Positions 41,859 through 53,147 of a stretch of 64,000 bases of DNA are shown here, piece by piece. Both the position numbers and the translations under genes were made by a program. Source of the DNA: Neovahlkampfia damariscottae. Taxonomy: Eukaryota; Heterolobosea; Selenaionea; Neovahlkampfiida; Neovahlkampfiidae. The stretch covers positions 1-64,000 of the forward strand of contig JABLTG010000011.1 in assembly GCA_016618085.1 (NCBI GenBank), read 5' to 3'. Every line of letters begins with the position of its first letter. Within the stretch, counting starts at the first letter, position 1. The notes beneath the pieces are model-generated. The model was not told the origin of the DNA. It saw nothing but the letters and a program-made list of their open reading frames with translations, and searched no databases.

Positions 41859-44800
41859 TTAAGGAATGATTTTATTCAACACATTGTTTTCACATTCATA
41901 AGAAATTTGTGAAAAGTATTCATCATTTTCAATTACTTCTTTTGACGGAAATATTTCAATTTCATCACAAAATAATGATGATCTTTTTTGAACAATAATT
42001 TTCTTTTTAATGATTCCATCAAATTCTAATTGATCTAATAATAGATCTAAATCAGAAGGAGAGAGATAAATCATGTGTTCTAATAAATCTTCTCTTCTAA
42101 TACCAGGGTTGAAATAGATTTTTTCAATTAAAGAAATTCTTCTTTCTTCTATTAATTTGAGATTGAATTTTGCTGTTGAAATATTTCTAAATGGATTCAC
42201 AGGAACTGAGTTCTCTTCATCAAATTTAACAATTTTTTTAAATTTTTTTTCTTTTGGTACAGATTCAGAAATTGGTCTTATTTCTGTATTTTCTTGAACT
42301 GTTTCGTCAACTACTTCTTGTTTTTCAATTGAAGATGGTAAAATTTTAAAACATTTTCCAAATAAATTTGAGAAATAGATTTTATCATCAAATGAATTTG
42401 CTTCAAAAATTAAATCAAAATTACAAAGATGTGTCAGCACTTCTTGGATTTTTTCAAAATTTTCATATTTTTTTTTCAATTCTGCTTTTAAAATACCTCT
42501 CTTTTTTGATTCAAGAATTTGTTGATAGATTTCTTTGATTAATTTTAATTCTTCAATTAAATCAGGATTTGAAATTGAATCAAATAAATGTGAAATAAAA
42601 TGAAATAAAGTCAATAGTTCTTCATGATCTTTACAAAATGGCAACAATAATTCTCTTTAAAAGTTAATTCAATTTTTTTTCTCACTTTGTTTGTTCTGTG
42701 ATTTCATCAATTGATTCACCAGTGAAATCTCCTCTGAAATTAAGAACAGGATTTAATTTTGGAATTAAAGTTGGATCAATAACTGGATTAACAGAAATTA
42801 AAATATCTGGAAGTGCAAATCCTTCTTGGTCAGCTTTTCCAGATACAAAATCAACTCCTGTATGTTTGACAGCACCAATTTCTGTTAAATGATTGAGAAC
42901 TGAAACTGAAGAGTCTTGATCATTTGAAGTTGTACTTGTTGTTGGTATGTCATCTTCATTTGTAAAGAATGGTGTGAGTTTGATTTTGTCATTCGAAATC
43001 ATTGTAAGGAATGAAGCGACATTTCCTGAATCAAATTCATTACTTGCAGGGTCTATATCAAAACCATAAAATAATGAATCTGAAGGAGTTGTTGAGTGGA
43101 TGTTCACTTTTTCAACTTTTTCATTGAATGATTTTATTCCTGCTTGCATATTTTTGAGAAGATCAGGAACTGAATGAGAATAATTTTGTGATGTTTTAAC
43201 TTTAATCCCTTTTAATCGTTGTTCACCATGAAGTCTTGATTTCACTAATGGATCTTTTGATCTGTTTCTTGAAAGATATCCATGTTTCTTCAATTTTTCA
43301 ATAGTCTGTTGAATTTCAAGTGGGACAAACGCAGAAAAAGCTGTATGAGCAGCTTCTATTGAATATTCATCAGATGCTGAGAGATCAATTGATTTAATAA
43401 AATCATAAATCAAAGATTCTTTTGGATTTAATTTCAACTCTGTTTTTTGACCTTCTAAAGTATGAGTAATATATTTTTCATTGAATTCTTTTAAGGTTTT
43501 TGGCAACTGTATTTTAATGACATTGTCTTCATTTAGTATGTTTGATTCTGTTAATATTTTATGTATATCAATTTCAGATTCCACTTCTTTTTGCTCGAGA
43601 ACGAATTCAATGACTGGTCTGATGTATGAATATTTGATTAAATGTCTCCATCGAGAATAACAATTCTTTTTGGATTTTTCTGGGAAGTTTTCCGAAATTC
43701 TTGCCCAATCCACCATTGAATAATCAAAAACTCCTCTTTCATTCTTTTTGAGTTTTGAAGCTGTTAATTCCAATAATTTTATGTCTTCTTCTGGTTTCCA
43801 TGATTTTCTACGAATAATTTCTTCTTCATCTTCTTTTTCATCTTCTTCAATTTCCATTACATCATTGACATCAGTTGGAGGTACAGGTGTTGGAGATTCA
43901 GTCATATCTTTTGACTTTTCCTTCTGATCTGTTTTCTTTTTTTTTGTTGATGATTCAGAGAGTACTATTTTTCTTTTTGCTTCATGAATTGGGTAGTGTT
44001 CATGATATCTGAAGAAAAATAAAACAATTGTGTCAAATGGAACTCTTAATTTCTTTCTGAGTTCAAGACATTTTTCACAACTAGGAAGAGGATCTTTTTC
44101 ACGATATTCATGTAACATTTTGATTTGATTTTTACTGAGCTTTCGAATTTCAGACCAATGAATTGGATCTGAAAGATCAATATCTGGAAGAAGTTTATCT
44201 AAAACATCTTTTTTATAGGTTAGCGAGACATCTTGTTCATCCTCTTTTGGTTTCACCAAAAAATCAACACCAGTCTTTCCAATGCAATAATCTTTAAATT
44301 CATTCCAAAAAATTTCAACATCATCAACAGAAGAAAAGGAAAATGTTTTTTGAGAAACATCGTCTTTAAGTGTATATCCTTTTGATAATGTTAAAATCTC
44401 TTTGTTTTCAGATACTCTAAGGAGCTGCAGTTTTTCTAAAGTCAGAATAAAGTCATCAAATCTTGGCAATACAACATTGGTTCTAATTTGAGTTGAGAAC
44501 AAAATATTTCCAATCTCAGGATTCATATCATTAATTTTTGTGTGTAAATGATTTTTTAAATTAGGTACTTCATTTCCACATCCAATAATTCTAAGATAGG
44601 AGTCAATTGTCATGTTGGCAAAAATATCAGATCTATTAAAACTGAATACTTCATTGCTCATACATTGGGAAGATAATGCCCATAACATTTTGTGAAATTC
44701 TTTAACTCTAGACATTTTAGCAATTAAGTAACCATATCTCAAAGAGATATATTCAATTTTTCCACTTGGAGATACTGTGGTTCTAGTTCTACCAATCGGT

Positions 44801-46555
44801 TCAGTATCCAAATGATTGATTGTAAATCCTTTTGAAACTGGAAGTGTGTTGTTTGTTTTCTTTTTTAATTCCGAATTTCTTAATGAAGTTACAAATCCAG
44901 AAATTTCTTCACTTTCTGCAGAATTATCAACATCAGGAAGGATAATGCATCTGATTTCTTTTTCACCTACACGAAATGATGGATAAGACAGCAAAATATC
45001 TTTCAATTTGCCTTCCTCTTCAAGATATTTGACAACTCTGTCTCTAGTTTTTGAATCTTCAATTCCGACATCTCTCCTGATATCAGTGATGGATAAAATT
45101 TTTCTTTCAGTGAGAATTTCCATCATCTTATCGGCTCTTTCATAAAACTTCTCAGAATATTTAACTTTCTTTTCAAACTTTTTGTTGGCATCTGTTTGAG
45201 ATTTTCCAACTGAAAATATATTTACACGAGAAGAATCCGCTGATGAAGGAGAAGTTGAAACTTCACCAGAAAATGTTTTCTTTGGACTTTCATTAATTGT
45301 TAAATTCAATCCTCCAACTTCTTCTTCTTCTTCTTCTTCAGATGTTACGTATTCAATTTCTTCTTCTTCATCATTTTTTTGTTTTCTGACTTTTTTTTTT
45401 CCATGCTTTTGTGGAAAAGTCACAAAAATATGTTTTTCAGATGTATTAACTTTAAGTCCAAGTTTCTCTGCATCAGCACATAATTTTGAGCTTATTTTTT
45501 GTGAGATTCCAAATTTACCATAAATTTGTTTGTGAGTCAATCCATTTTCACTCTCAGCAACAGCATGATAGATTTGATAAACAATTGGAACTTCTTGGAC
45601 ATAACCAACTTCCTCCACTTCTTCATCTTCTTCTTCTTCACCCTCTTTTTGGATCCATTTCAATCCTCTTTTTGATTTATTCTTATCATCACTATCTTCA
45701 ATGACAATTTGTTCCACGTTTCCAGTTTTACATAATTCATTCTTAATTCCTTCCCATCTACTACGTCCTAATTTTGTTGCTGGAACTTGAAATTGAGATT
45801 TCAATTCTACTTCAAGTAAGACTTCTTTTGGATTTTTTTTAAACATTTCTAAAATTTTTTCAATTGTTTCTTCTTTGAATTGATGAACTTTTTCAACTTC
45901 AGTTTTTTCTGGATCTAAAGGCTGAAACTTCACCAACCAAGTGCTTTCAAGATGTTAATAAAATTGGATTTTTCTTACATTTTTGTTGTAACTTTATTGA
46001 TTAGAGCACTTCTTGTTGGAGTGATCAAATTTTTTCCGATTAATTTTTTTAAATGATAGTTCATATTTCTTGGATCAATAGAGAGAACTTTTCCAAGTAT
46101 ATTTTGATAAGAAGGTTCATATCTGTGTTTTCCAATTTCTAAATTTTAATTTTGAAAAAAAAGGTACCTTCTAAAAGTCCATATTGAATATCGGACAAAA
46201 GATTACGAACAGCCTCTGATATACCAAGTGAACTAAGTCTCATTTCGTAACTTGTAACCAGTATAATTTTTTCATTGAAGGAAAGTTCGTTTTTCTCTAA
46301 TTTAACTCTATTTGGAAATTTTAAAACTCCTTCTTTCGTGAATTTCAATTCACCTATTTCATTTTCTGGGTATGGTTCATACATAGTTACATCGTTTTCA
46401 TCTTTCAATAACGAAAATATTTTTTTTTTTAAGAAATCATCAAAAGAAAAATTTGAATATTTTCCAACGATAATATCATACATTTCAGAGAAAGTACATC
46501 CATTATATCCAAAAAGCGAAATTTCTTGAAGACAACTTTGAAAAATAACGTCCAT
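41859..46555 (-). CDS. GTF3C1: TFIIIC largest subunit (GTF3C1/tau138 homologue)
   Basis: Four to five exons from the ATG at 46555 to 41859, with introns near 46140-46166, 45945-45978 and 42656-42686; roughly 1,520 residues. The N-terminal winged helix (CLQEISLFGYNGCTFSEMYD) is characteristic of TFIIIC220. Further winged-helix/B-block modules follow, one at VYQIYHAVAESENGLTHKQI. A SANT/Myb-like domain (KSWKPEEDIKLLEL ... WARISENFPEKSK) is present, as in plant homologues. Long acidic and Lys-rich linkers separate the domains. TFIIIC binds the B-box of tRNA genes and recruits TFIIIB (BRF1 lies at 19.6 kb). The 42682-45936 exon alone codes for more than 1,000 residues. Confidence 0.85.
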
Positions 46556-46670
46556 TTCTTCAAATTTAACGTGATTGGAGAATTGAGTGAACCAATGAAA
46601 ATAAGAAAGATTTTAAATCAGGCTAAACAAGACAAATAAGAATAAAAAAAAAATTAAATTTGTATCATCC

Positions 46671-48566
46671 ATGAAATCTGTAGACAAAGTAAAAGTATAT
46701 TGTCGATTTAGACCACAACTTAAAAATGAAATCCAAAACAAAGGAACTACTTGCATAGAGTTAAAAAAAGTTGACAAAAATGATGTGGTCAAAATTTTAG
46801 TAAATCAACATTCTGAAATTTAATATGTAAAGGATGAAAATAGAAATTTGAAATTTACTTTTCCAAAAATTTTTGATACAAATTCTTCTCAAGAAGATGT
46901 CTTTAATGTTGTTGCAGCATCAAAAATAAAACAATTAGTAGCTGGCTATAATGTTTCCATTTTTGCTTATGGACAAACAGGTTCGGGAAAAACGCACACT
47001 ATGCTCAATATGGTTCAAAACAAATGATTAATTTTTTTTTTGAAAGGATGAAAATGATTTAGGTTTAACACCAAGAATGATTGATTTAATTTTTGAACAA
47101 TTAAATGAAAAAAGTCATAAAACTAGTATAATCTCTTCAGTAACAATGAAATTTTATGAAATCTATCTCGAAAAAGTTAATGATTTACTTGATTCGTCAA
47201 AAGAAAATTTGAATGTCAAAGAAAATTTAGAAGGAAATTTTTATGTTGAAAATTTAACAGAAATTGAAATTCATTCAACAAAAGATGTAATATTGATCAT
47301 CAAAATTAAACTTTCAAAGGTTCTTGAAATTGTAAAAAATGGATTGGTAAATAGAAAAGTTTCAAGCACAAGTAAGAAAATAAAAAAAAAAAAATGACTT
47401 TGAAAAAATAGAAATAAATGAATATAGTTCAAGAAGTCATTCCATTTTGTCATTGAAAATTTATCAATTGGATACCGAAAGTTCACAAAAAATGACATCA
47501 GAATTAGATGTTGTTGATTTAGCTGGTTCTGAAAGAATGAATAAATCTAAGTTGATTCAAAAACAAGAAGAAGAAGCAAAGAGTATCAATTTATCATTAA
47601 CTACACTTGGAAAAGTTATCTATGCTCTTTCATGTAATTATCAACATATCCCAATTCGTGAAAGTAAATTAACCAAATTACTTTCAAATTCATTGGGAAA
47701 TGGAAATGCATTCACTGTTGTAAGAATAAAATTATGATATATTAATGATTCTCAAATTAGTTATTGATTAATTGTTCTTCATCAAGTTTTAGTAAAGAAG
47801 AAACTATTTCTACTTTAAGATTTGGTCAAAGAGCTCAAGTGATTAAAATTAAACCAAAATTGAATATCACAAAAGATGAAGAATTACAACATCAATTGTT
47901 AAAATTAAAAAAAGAAAATCAAAATTTATTGAAAAGAACAACATCCTTGCAGCATGAATTGAGAAGTTTTAAAAGCAATAGAAACAGTTCAAATAAAATT
48001 ATTAATAATTCAGAATCTATTCAAAAATTAGTAAGAAAATGAATTGAAAAAATTGAAAAAAAAAATAGAGTATTGAAATCCAAAAAAAGGAGAAAGATTT
48101 CATAAAATCAAAAATTTTATTGAATGAAAAATTGAACATCATGATGAATTCTATTCATAATATGAGAAAAATTGAAGTTGATTTACGTCAAAAAACTGAT
48201 TTAATGAATAGAAATTTCAAGAGATATTCATCAAAAGTTTTAAGAATTTTAGATAAATCAAGTCAATATGATGAAAATACAATAGTTTTAAAATGTGGAA
48301 ATGTATCATTCAAAAGAAATGATGAATGGAACTCTGTTTGGGCAATCATTTCAAAAGAATTTCAATTTTTAAAGTGTTACAAATCGATTAAAGTAAACAA
48401 AGTTAAGATTTCTAATATTTCAAAGAGTATTGAATTTGAAAAATTCAAAATAATTGATAAACCTATCAAAATTGATGATTTTACATTTTCAATTTCTAAT
48501 ATTCAATTTCGTGTTGAAAAAGAAGAAGATTTGATGGATTGGATAAATAATATAAATTTAGTTTAA
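46671..48566 (+). CDS. Kinesin with C-terminal PH domain
   Basis: Seven exons with introns near 46801-46833, 47011-47045, 47371-47411, 47721-47759 and 48031-48067 (all restore the frame). Motor landmarks: VKVYCRFRP, AYGQTGSGKTHTM (P-loop), NEYSSRSHSIL (switch I), VDLAGSERMNKS (switch II), SLTTLGKVIYAL and IRESKLTKLLSNSLGNG. A short coiled coil (ITKDEELQHQLLKLKKENQ) is followed by a PH domain covering about the last 100 residues (VLKCGNVSFKRNDEWNSVWA ... EEDLMDWINNI). The motor sequence suits a plus-end kinesin. The PH domain suggests lipid cargo, as in kinesin-3, but the FHA domain is missing. ATTGG/CCAAT at 46574 and 46592 are shared with TFIIIC. Confidence 0.85.
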
Positions 48567-49244
48567 TCATCTTCAAAATCATCTTCACCAGAACTTGTGT
48601 CATCTTCACTGTCTGTGTCTTCAAGATCATCATCTTCTCTAATATATTCTGATACATTTTTTTTTACAAATTCGATGTTAACTTCAATCATTATATCACT
48701 ATTTGATGAATTTTCAATTGAATTCATTGCATTTTGAATTAAAAATTCTGCCACACCTTTAGTTAATTGTCCAATATAAAAATTAACAATTTTTTGTTTT
48801 TGTTTTCCAAATTTTTTTCCAGATTTGAATTGTATTATTTTTCCTTTATAAAAGAATTGGGTTATAGGTGTACCTAAAACTAACATTGATGAATCACAAA
48901 TATCTCTCTAAATTTTTTAATTCTATTTTTTTTTAAATACATATTCTTCTTGATTGACAAGAAAAACTTTTAATTTTTGTTGTTGAAATCTTTCATTAGA
49001 ATTTGATAAATGTTGTAAAACTTTTAGACTTGTAAAGCAAGGATAAATATATTGAACCTTTTGAAAATTTAGTTTTGAAAAATAAATCAGTTACCCCATA
49101 ACCAACTATAAACAAACTTGATGATGAAAAGTTGAATAAAAATTACGATTCGGAATCGGACTTTATTGTTTTTAAAACCTATGAGTTTAATGATGAATTA
49201 ATTCAACAAACCTCATCGAATGGTGTAAAGGAAATTTGTTCCAT
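48563..49244 (-). CDS. Possible thioredoxin-fold protein, unknown
   Basis: Five exons from the ATG at 49244 (ATTGG at 49249-49253) joined by introns of 30-45 nt give about 184 residues. A start (MEQISFTPFDEVLKTIK), then VQYIYPCFTSLKVLQHL, FLVNQEEYRDICDSS, and LVLGTPITQFFYKGKII. The last has the cis-Pro before a strand seen in thioredoxin-like folds, but only one Cys precedes it, so no CxxC redox site. The C-terminus is acidic (DDDLEDTDSEDD). The family is uncertain. Its stop codon overlaps, antisense, the stop codon of the kinesin gene. Confidence 0.5.
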
Positions 49245-49355
49245 TTTTATTGGTGGAGTTTTTTTATCCAGTAAGATCGATTTTATAAGTATCTCATTTT
49301 TTGGCCAATAAGACGCCTTTTTGAATAAATTTATTGCCACACCACAGAGTAAGAG

Positions 49356-49947
49356 ATGAGTGAAAGAGAACAAAAAAGAGCTGAAAAACAACAAGCTAAA
49401 AAAGAAAAATTGACTACTGAAAGAAAGCAAGGTTTAACATAAAAATAAATTTCTCATTTTTTTTTTAGCTCAAGAAAAAAAAGACAAAGCTACAAAAAAA
49501 GGAACTGGTCACATTAAAAATATTAAAGCTAAAGTTCAAAAAGCTCTTAAAGAAGAAAAAAATACAAACAAAGCAGCAAAAAAAGTATGGCATAACGTTG
49601 TCTTCAGAAGACCAAGAACTCAAAGACTTCCAAAAGCACCAAAATATCCAAGAAGAGGTGTTCAAAAAAGAAACAAAATGGATAAATTTGCAGTTTTAAA
49701 ATATCCTTTACAATCTGAAAATGTTATGAGATTAATTGAAGAACAAAATACTCTTGTTTTTATCGTTAACAAAAACTCAGGTAAAAAAGATATCAAATCA
49801 GCTTTCAAACAAATGTACGAAGCTAAAGTTGGAAAAGTTAGAACTTCAATCAGACCAACAGGAGAAAAAAAAGCTTTCATAAAACTTGCTGAAAAAGAAG
49901 GTGCACCAAAAGCTATCGACGTTGCAAGCAAAATCGGACTTGTTTAA
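49356..49947 (+). CDS. RPL23A: Large-subunit ribosomal protein uL23 (L23a)
   Basis: Two exons; an intron of 37 nt near 49432-49468 (GTTTAACA...TTTTAG) joins ERKQ to AQEKKDKATKKG. 184 residues. An Ala/Lys-rich eukaryotic N-terminal extension precedes the uL23 core: FRRPRTQRLPKAPKYPRR, then DKFAVLKYPLQSENVM, LVFIVNKNSGKKDIKSAF and VRTSIRPTGEKKAFIKL. The protein sits at the peptide exit tunnel and docks SRP. Codon use is noticeably less AT-extreme, as expected for a highly expressed gene. CCAAT near 49305. Confidence 0.95.
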
Positions 49948-50077
49948 ATAAATTTTATTCTTAGAAAATAAAAATTTTGAACTCAATTTTCTTTTCTTCT
50001 TTTTTTGAGTTCAAAAAAAAAATGGAGTCTCTTTTACCAAGCTGAAATAACTCAAACTTCATTTTTAAAACCTTTAT

Positions 50078-50384
50078 TTAAATAGTTGTAACTTTATGAG
50101 AAGAAGGACCATCACTTCCTGGAACCATCATTGTTATATGAGTACCATTCAATAAAATGGATTCAATTTTATTTTCTTTAACTTTTCCGTCAATTGTTTT
50201 TTCATATTCTGTTACATTTTCTAAAATCATATTCATAAAATCATCAAAACCTTTAAGAGTTCCTGAAAACTCTTTTTCTTGTTTCATCAATACATATATT
50301 TTTGATCCAATGCACTTATCAATAATTTCTTTAAAAGTTAATTATTTAAAATGAAAAACCTAATGGAAGAATTGTTGTGCTCAT
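50078..50384 (-). CDS. LSM5: U6 snRNA-associated LSM5
   Basis: Two exons. Exon 1 codes MSTTILPL from 50384; a 31-nt intron (about 50329-50359) leads to [21 protein letters not shown]. Sm1 motif with [19 protein letters not shown], Sm2 with [14 protein letters not shown]. The tail SDGPSSHKV is typical of LSM5. Part of the LSM2-8 and LSM1-7 rings for U6 maturation and mRNA decay. Its upstream region has GGTTGG at about 50409 rather than a perfect ATTGG. Confidence 0.92.
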
Positions 50385-50437
50385 TTCTACTTGTGATAAA
50401 AAACTTTTTGGTTGGTTGAAAAATAGAAAAGGTTTTA

Positions 50438-50704
50438 TTAAAAAATGTAAGGCATGAAAACTTGTGGTTTTTCTTTAATATCCATATTTGAAATCAAGTA
50501 ATTCAATTCTTCATTGTCATCTTCTACAATCATTTCATCTAATTCTTGTTGTTTTTCTTTTTCGTTTTTTTGTTCGTTTTTATTTTTGTTTTCTATTTTT
50601 TGAGCTTTGAATAGATTACATATTTCATTTACATCTGTATTTACAGTTCCTATTTTTCCGAAACTGTTTTTTTCATTTTTCTGTGGTCCGGAGGTGTTTT
50701 CCAT
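50438..50704 (-). CDS. Unknown 88-residue acidic protein
   Basis: The ATG at 50704 (MENTSGPQKNEKNSFGKIG) is chosen because ATTGG lies at 50732-50736; the frame is open further upstream but would overlap the carboxypeptidase stop. Asn/Lys/Glu-rich and probably disordered, with a short hydrophobic end (KPQVFMPYIF). No family is recognised. Confidence 0.5.
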   Translation of the reverse strand: MENTSGPQKNEKNSFGKIGTVNTDVNEICNLFKAQKIENKNKNEQKNEKEKQQELDEMIVEDDNEELNYLISNMDIKEKPQVFMPYIF

Positions 50705-50771
50705 TTGAAGTTGATTTTGGAAATTAGTTTGATTGGTGGGTTGATGGGAAAATTTAGAATCACTTAAAAAT

Positions 50772-52097
50772 TTATTGATTTCTAACATATTCAGCTAAAG
50801 ATAAAACTGCTTGATAGTTTTCTTGAGCACATGGTAAAATTTGTGATGGAGCTGGATTAAAACCACCTGACCATTGACTTGTTGGTCTCAATTCAATTGT
50901 GTATCCCATCATTTTATGATTTTCATAGAATTCATCACAAAGAATTCCTGAAGCTGGATATAATTGAGCTGATCTAATATTTCTATAAGAGAGATTATGA
51001 ACACTTTTAATAGCGTCACACATATCTTGACCAATTTTTTGAAGTTTAGATTCATCTGGTGATGCTGCTGTTACTTTACCCCAAGGACGTAAATTTAATT
51101 GTGAATAAGCGTGGAAATCAATAGCAGCTTTAATTTGTGGTTTTCCATATAAAAATTTTGAAATTGCAGAAGTTTCAGGTTCAGAAAGAGCACTTGGTCC
51201 TCTATAAGTTTCTGAACTTGGACTTCCTGATGAGCCTTGACCTCCAAATCCTGATTTCCAATTTCTATTTAAATCAACTCCATATGATGATCCTGAGTTA
51301 TGTCTTCTATTTTTACGCCACATTCTGCTTCTTGTATGTGTATATACATATCCATCTGGGTTTACAATTGGAACATAGTAAATATTGATTTTGTCAAGAA
51401 TATGTTTAACTTTAGAATCTGTTTTGTAAGTTGAAAGAATTTTGTAAATTGAGTATAATGAAGTTGGTGGTGAAATCCATTCTCTAGCATGTTGAAGTGA
51501 GTTAATAAAAAGAGCTGGTTTTTTTTCTTCAATCTTTCCTGGTTTATGAATTTTGAACATTAAAATTTCTCTTTTTTCAACAGATTCACCAATAACTTTT
51601 TTATCAACCATAGTTTTATATGTACTTCTTAAATGTTCTAAATAAGCATGAATTTGTTCTAAAGTTTGGTATTTTTTATAAAACTCTTCTTCGGAGAATA
51701 ATAAGTTTTCTTTGTCTTCTTTTGTTTTTAATAAACTTAATTTTTTTGATAATTCTTCATCAATTTTTTTTGTTTCAGCTTTTTCTGTGTCAATTGATGT
51801 TTGAATGTTTCTGGATAAAACTTCAAATTTATCAAAAATGATGTCTTTGTTGAAGTGATGTACAGCTAATTTTGCAACTTGTTTTGGTGTGAATAAGATA
51901 TCCATATCAAGGTTTTTAGCATATCCTCCATCATATGACCATACGTCTACTTTATCTGATGGGAAGTATTTTTGGAATTTTTGAAAGTTTTCTTCTGTAT
52001 TGAAGCGTACACGAATTAAGTGATAATTGTCATATCTTTCTTCTTGACTTGCAGCAAATGCAAAAATTGCAACGAGAACAATGAGTAACAACTTCAT
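50772..52097 (-). CDS. Secreted metallocarboxypeptidase A/B (M14A)
   Basis: 441 residues, intronless. Signal peptide MKLLLIVLVAIFAFAAS; pro-segment to about residue 130; the catalytic domain has all M14 landmarks: QHAREWISPP (zinc His and Glu), VNPDGYVYTHTRSRMWRKNRR (substrate Arg), GVDLNRNW (Asn-Arg), DFHAYSQL (zinc His) and YTIELRP (catalytic Glu). It cleaves C-terminal residues from peptides in digestive vacuoles or outside the cell. The complete propeptide suggests zymogen activation. CCAAT 52122-52126. Confidence 0.95.
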   Translation of the reverse strand: MKLLLIVLVAIFAFAASQEERYDNYHLIRVRFNTEENFQKFQKYFPSDKVDVWSYDGGYAKNLDMDILFTPKQVAKLAVHHFNKDIIFDKFEVLSRNIQTSIDTEKAETKKIDEELSKKLSLLKTKEDKENLLFSEEEFYKKYQTLEQIHAYLEHLRSTYKTMVDKKVIGESVEKREILMFKIHKPGKIEEKKPALFINSLQHAREWISPPTSLYSIYKILSTYKTDSKVKHILDKINIYYVPIVNPDGYVYTHTRSRMWRKNRRHNSGSSYGVDLNRNWKSGFGGQGSSGSPSSETYRGPSALSEPETSAISKFLYGKPQIKAAIDFHAYSQLNLRPWGKVTAASPDESKLQKIGQDMCDAIKSVHNLSYRNIRSAQLYPASGILCDEFYENHKMMGYTIELRPTSQWSGGFNPAPSQILPCAQENYQAVLSLAEYVRNQ

Positions 52098-52254
52098 ACT
52101 TTTCCGTTAACAAATGAGTATCCAATCAAAAGAATGGAGATGTTTTATTGGTCATTCCAGTTCTTTGGAAGACATGATTGGAAGCATGGAGTTTTGTCTT
52201 GATTAGCAAAAAAATTGATTTTGATCATTTCATTCAATTATTGTTGACAAGAAT

Positions 52255-52979
52255 TTATTTTTTATAAACAGTTTCAATTTGATTTTCAAAATGGGAAGAA
52301 TGTCTTGCACAAACAAATAAGAAATCTGATAAACGATTCAAAAATTTCATCACAATTGGATCCACTAAATCATCTCTGACTAAAGATACAACTTTTCTTT
52401 CTGCTCTTCTACAAATTGTTCTTGCAATATGTAAATGTGAAGCTGTTTCTCCGCCACTCGGTAAAATAAAATTAGTCAATTTTGGTAATTTTGAATCTAA
52501 TTCATCAATCCAGTTTTCTAATTGAATCAAATGTTCTTGAGAAAATGCCACTTTATCTTTTAAGAAATAAAATTAAAAAATTTTTAGTTACTGATTTTTT
52601 CAACTTTTGAAGAATCTAATGGAGTTGCAATACAACTACCTACATCTAACAATCGACTTTGTATCTATTCATTTCTTAAGTATTATTTAAAATTTACGAA
52701 TTTTAATTTCTCTTCTAAATTATTTTTTGATTTGATACAATGAAATGTAGACAATCCTAAGTTCGCATTTAATTCATCCACATCTCCTAAGGCTTCAAAA
52801 ATTTTATCATCTTTTGGTTTTCTTTGCAAATTATAAAGACTTGATTCTCCTTTGTCTCTATGATATATTTCAAAAAATAAATAAATTTACCCTGTTCTTG
52901 TATAAACACTTGATTTTTTCACGGACATTGAATAATAACGACTGACGATTTTTTTGTGTGAACAAATGATTTTGAACAT
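52255..52979 (-). CDS. MMAB: Cob(I)alamin adenosyltransferase, PduO/MMAB type
   Basis: Four exons from the ATG at 52979 (ATTGG 52984-52988), with introns near 52858-52892, 52660-52697 and 52555-52590. N-terminus MFKIICSHKKIVSRYYS is basic and amphipathic, a likely mitochondrial presequence. Core motifs: SSVYTRTGDKGES (ATP-binding), DVDELNANLG, IQSRLLDVGS, FILPSGGETASHLHIARTICRRAER (cobalamin/ATP site) and FLNRLSDFLFVCAR. It makes adenosylcobalamin, so the organism probably uses methylmalonyl-CoA mutase. About 190 residues, the usual size. Confidence 0.93.
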
Positions 52980-53147
52980 TTTAATTGGTGGGATGAAATT
53001 TAATAAAATAAAACCTTATCTTCATTTACAAACAATTAATTTCAAATTTTAATTTGTTTGAATCAGTTGCTCTTTTTTATTGGTCTAATTTTTTTTAAAT
53101 CCAATCCACACACTCACTAGGTAGTTGAAAAAAATAGTTCGTTTATA

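Noticed and set aside
46801-46833. In-frame TAA in the kinesin motor region
   Set aside because: A GT-AG intron (GTAAATC...TGTAAAG, 33 nt) removes it and keeps the motor frame, so no pseudogene or recoding is needed.
50705-50788. Upstream extension of the 88-residue protein
   Set aside because: It would overlap the carboxypeptidase coding end, and the ATTGG box at 50732 marks the shorter start.
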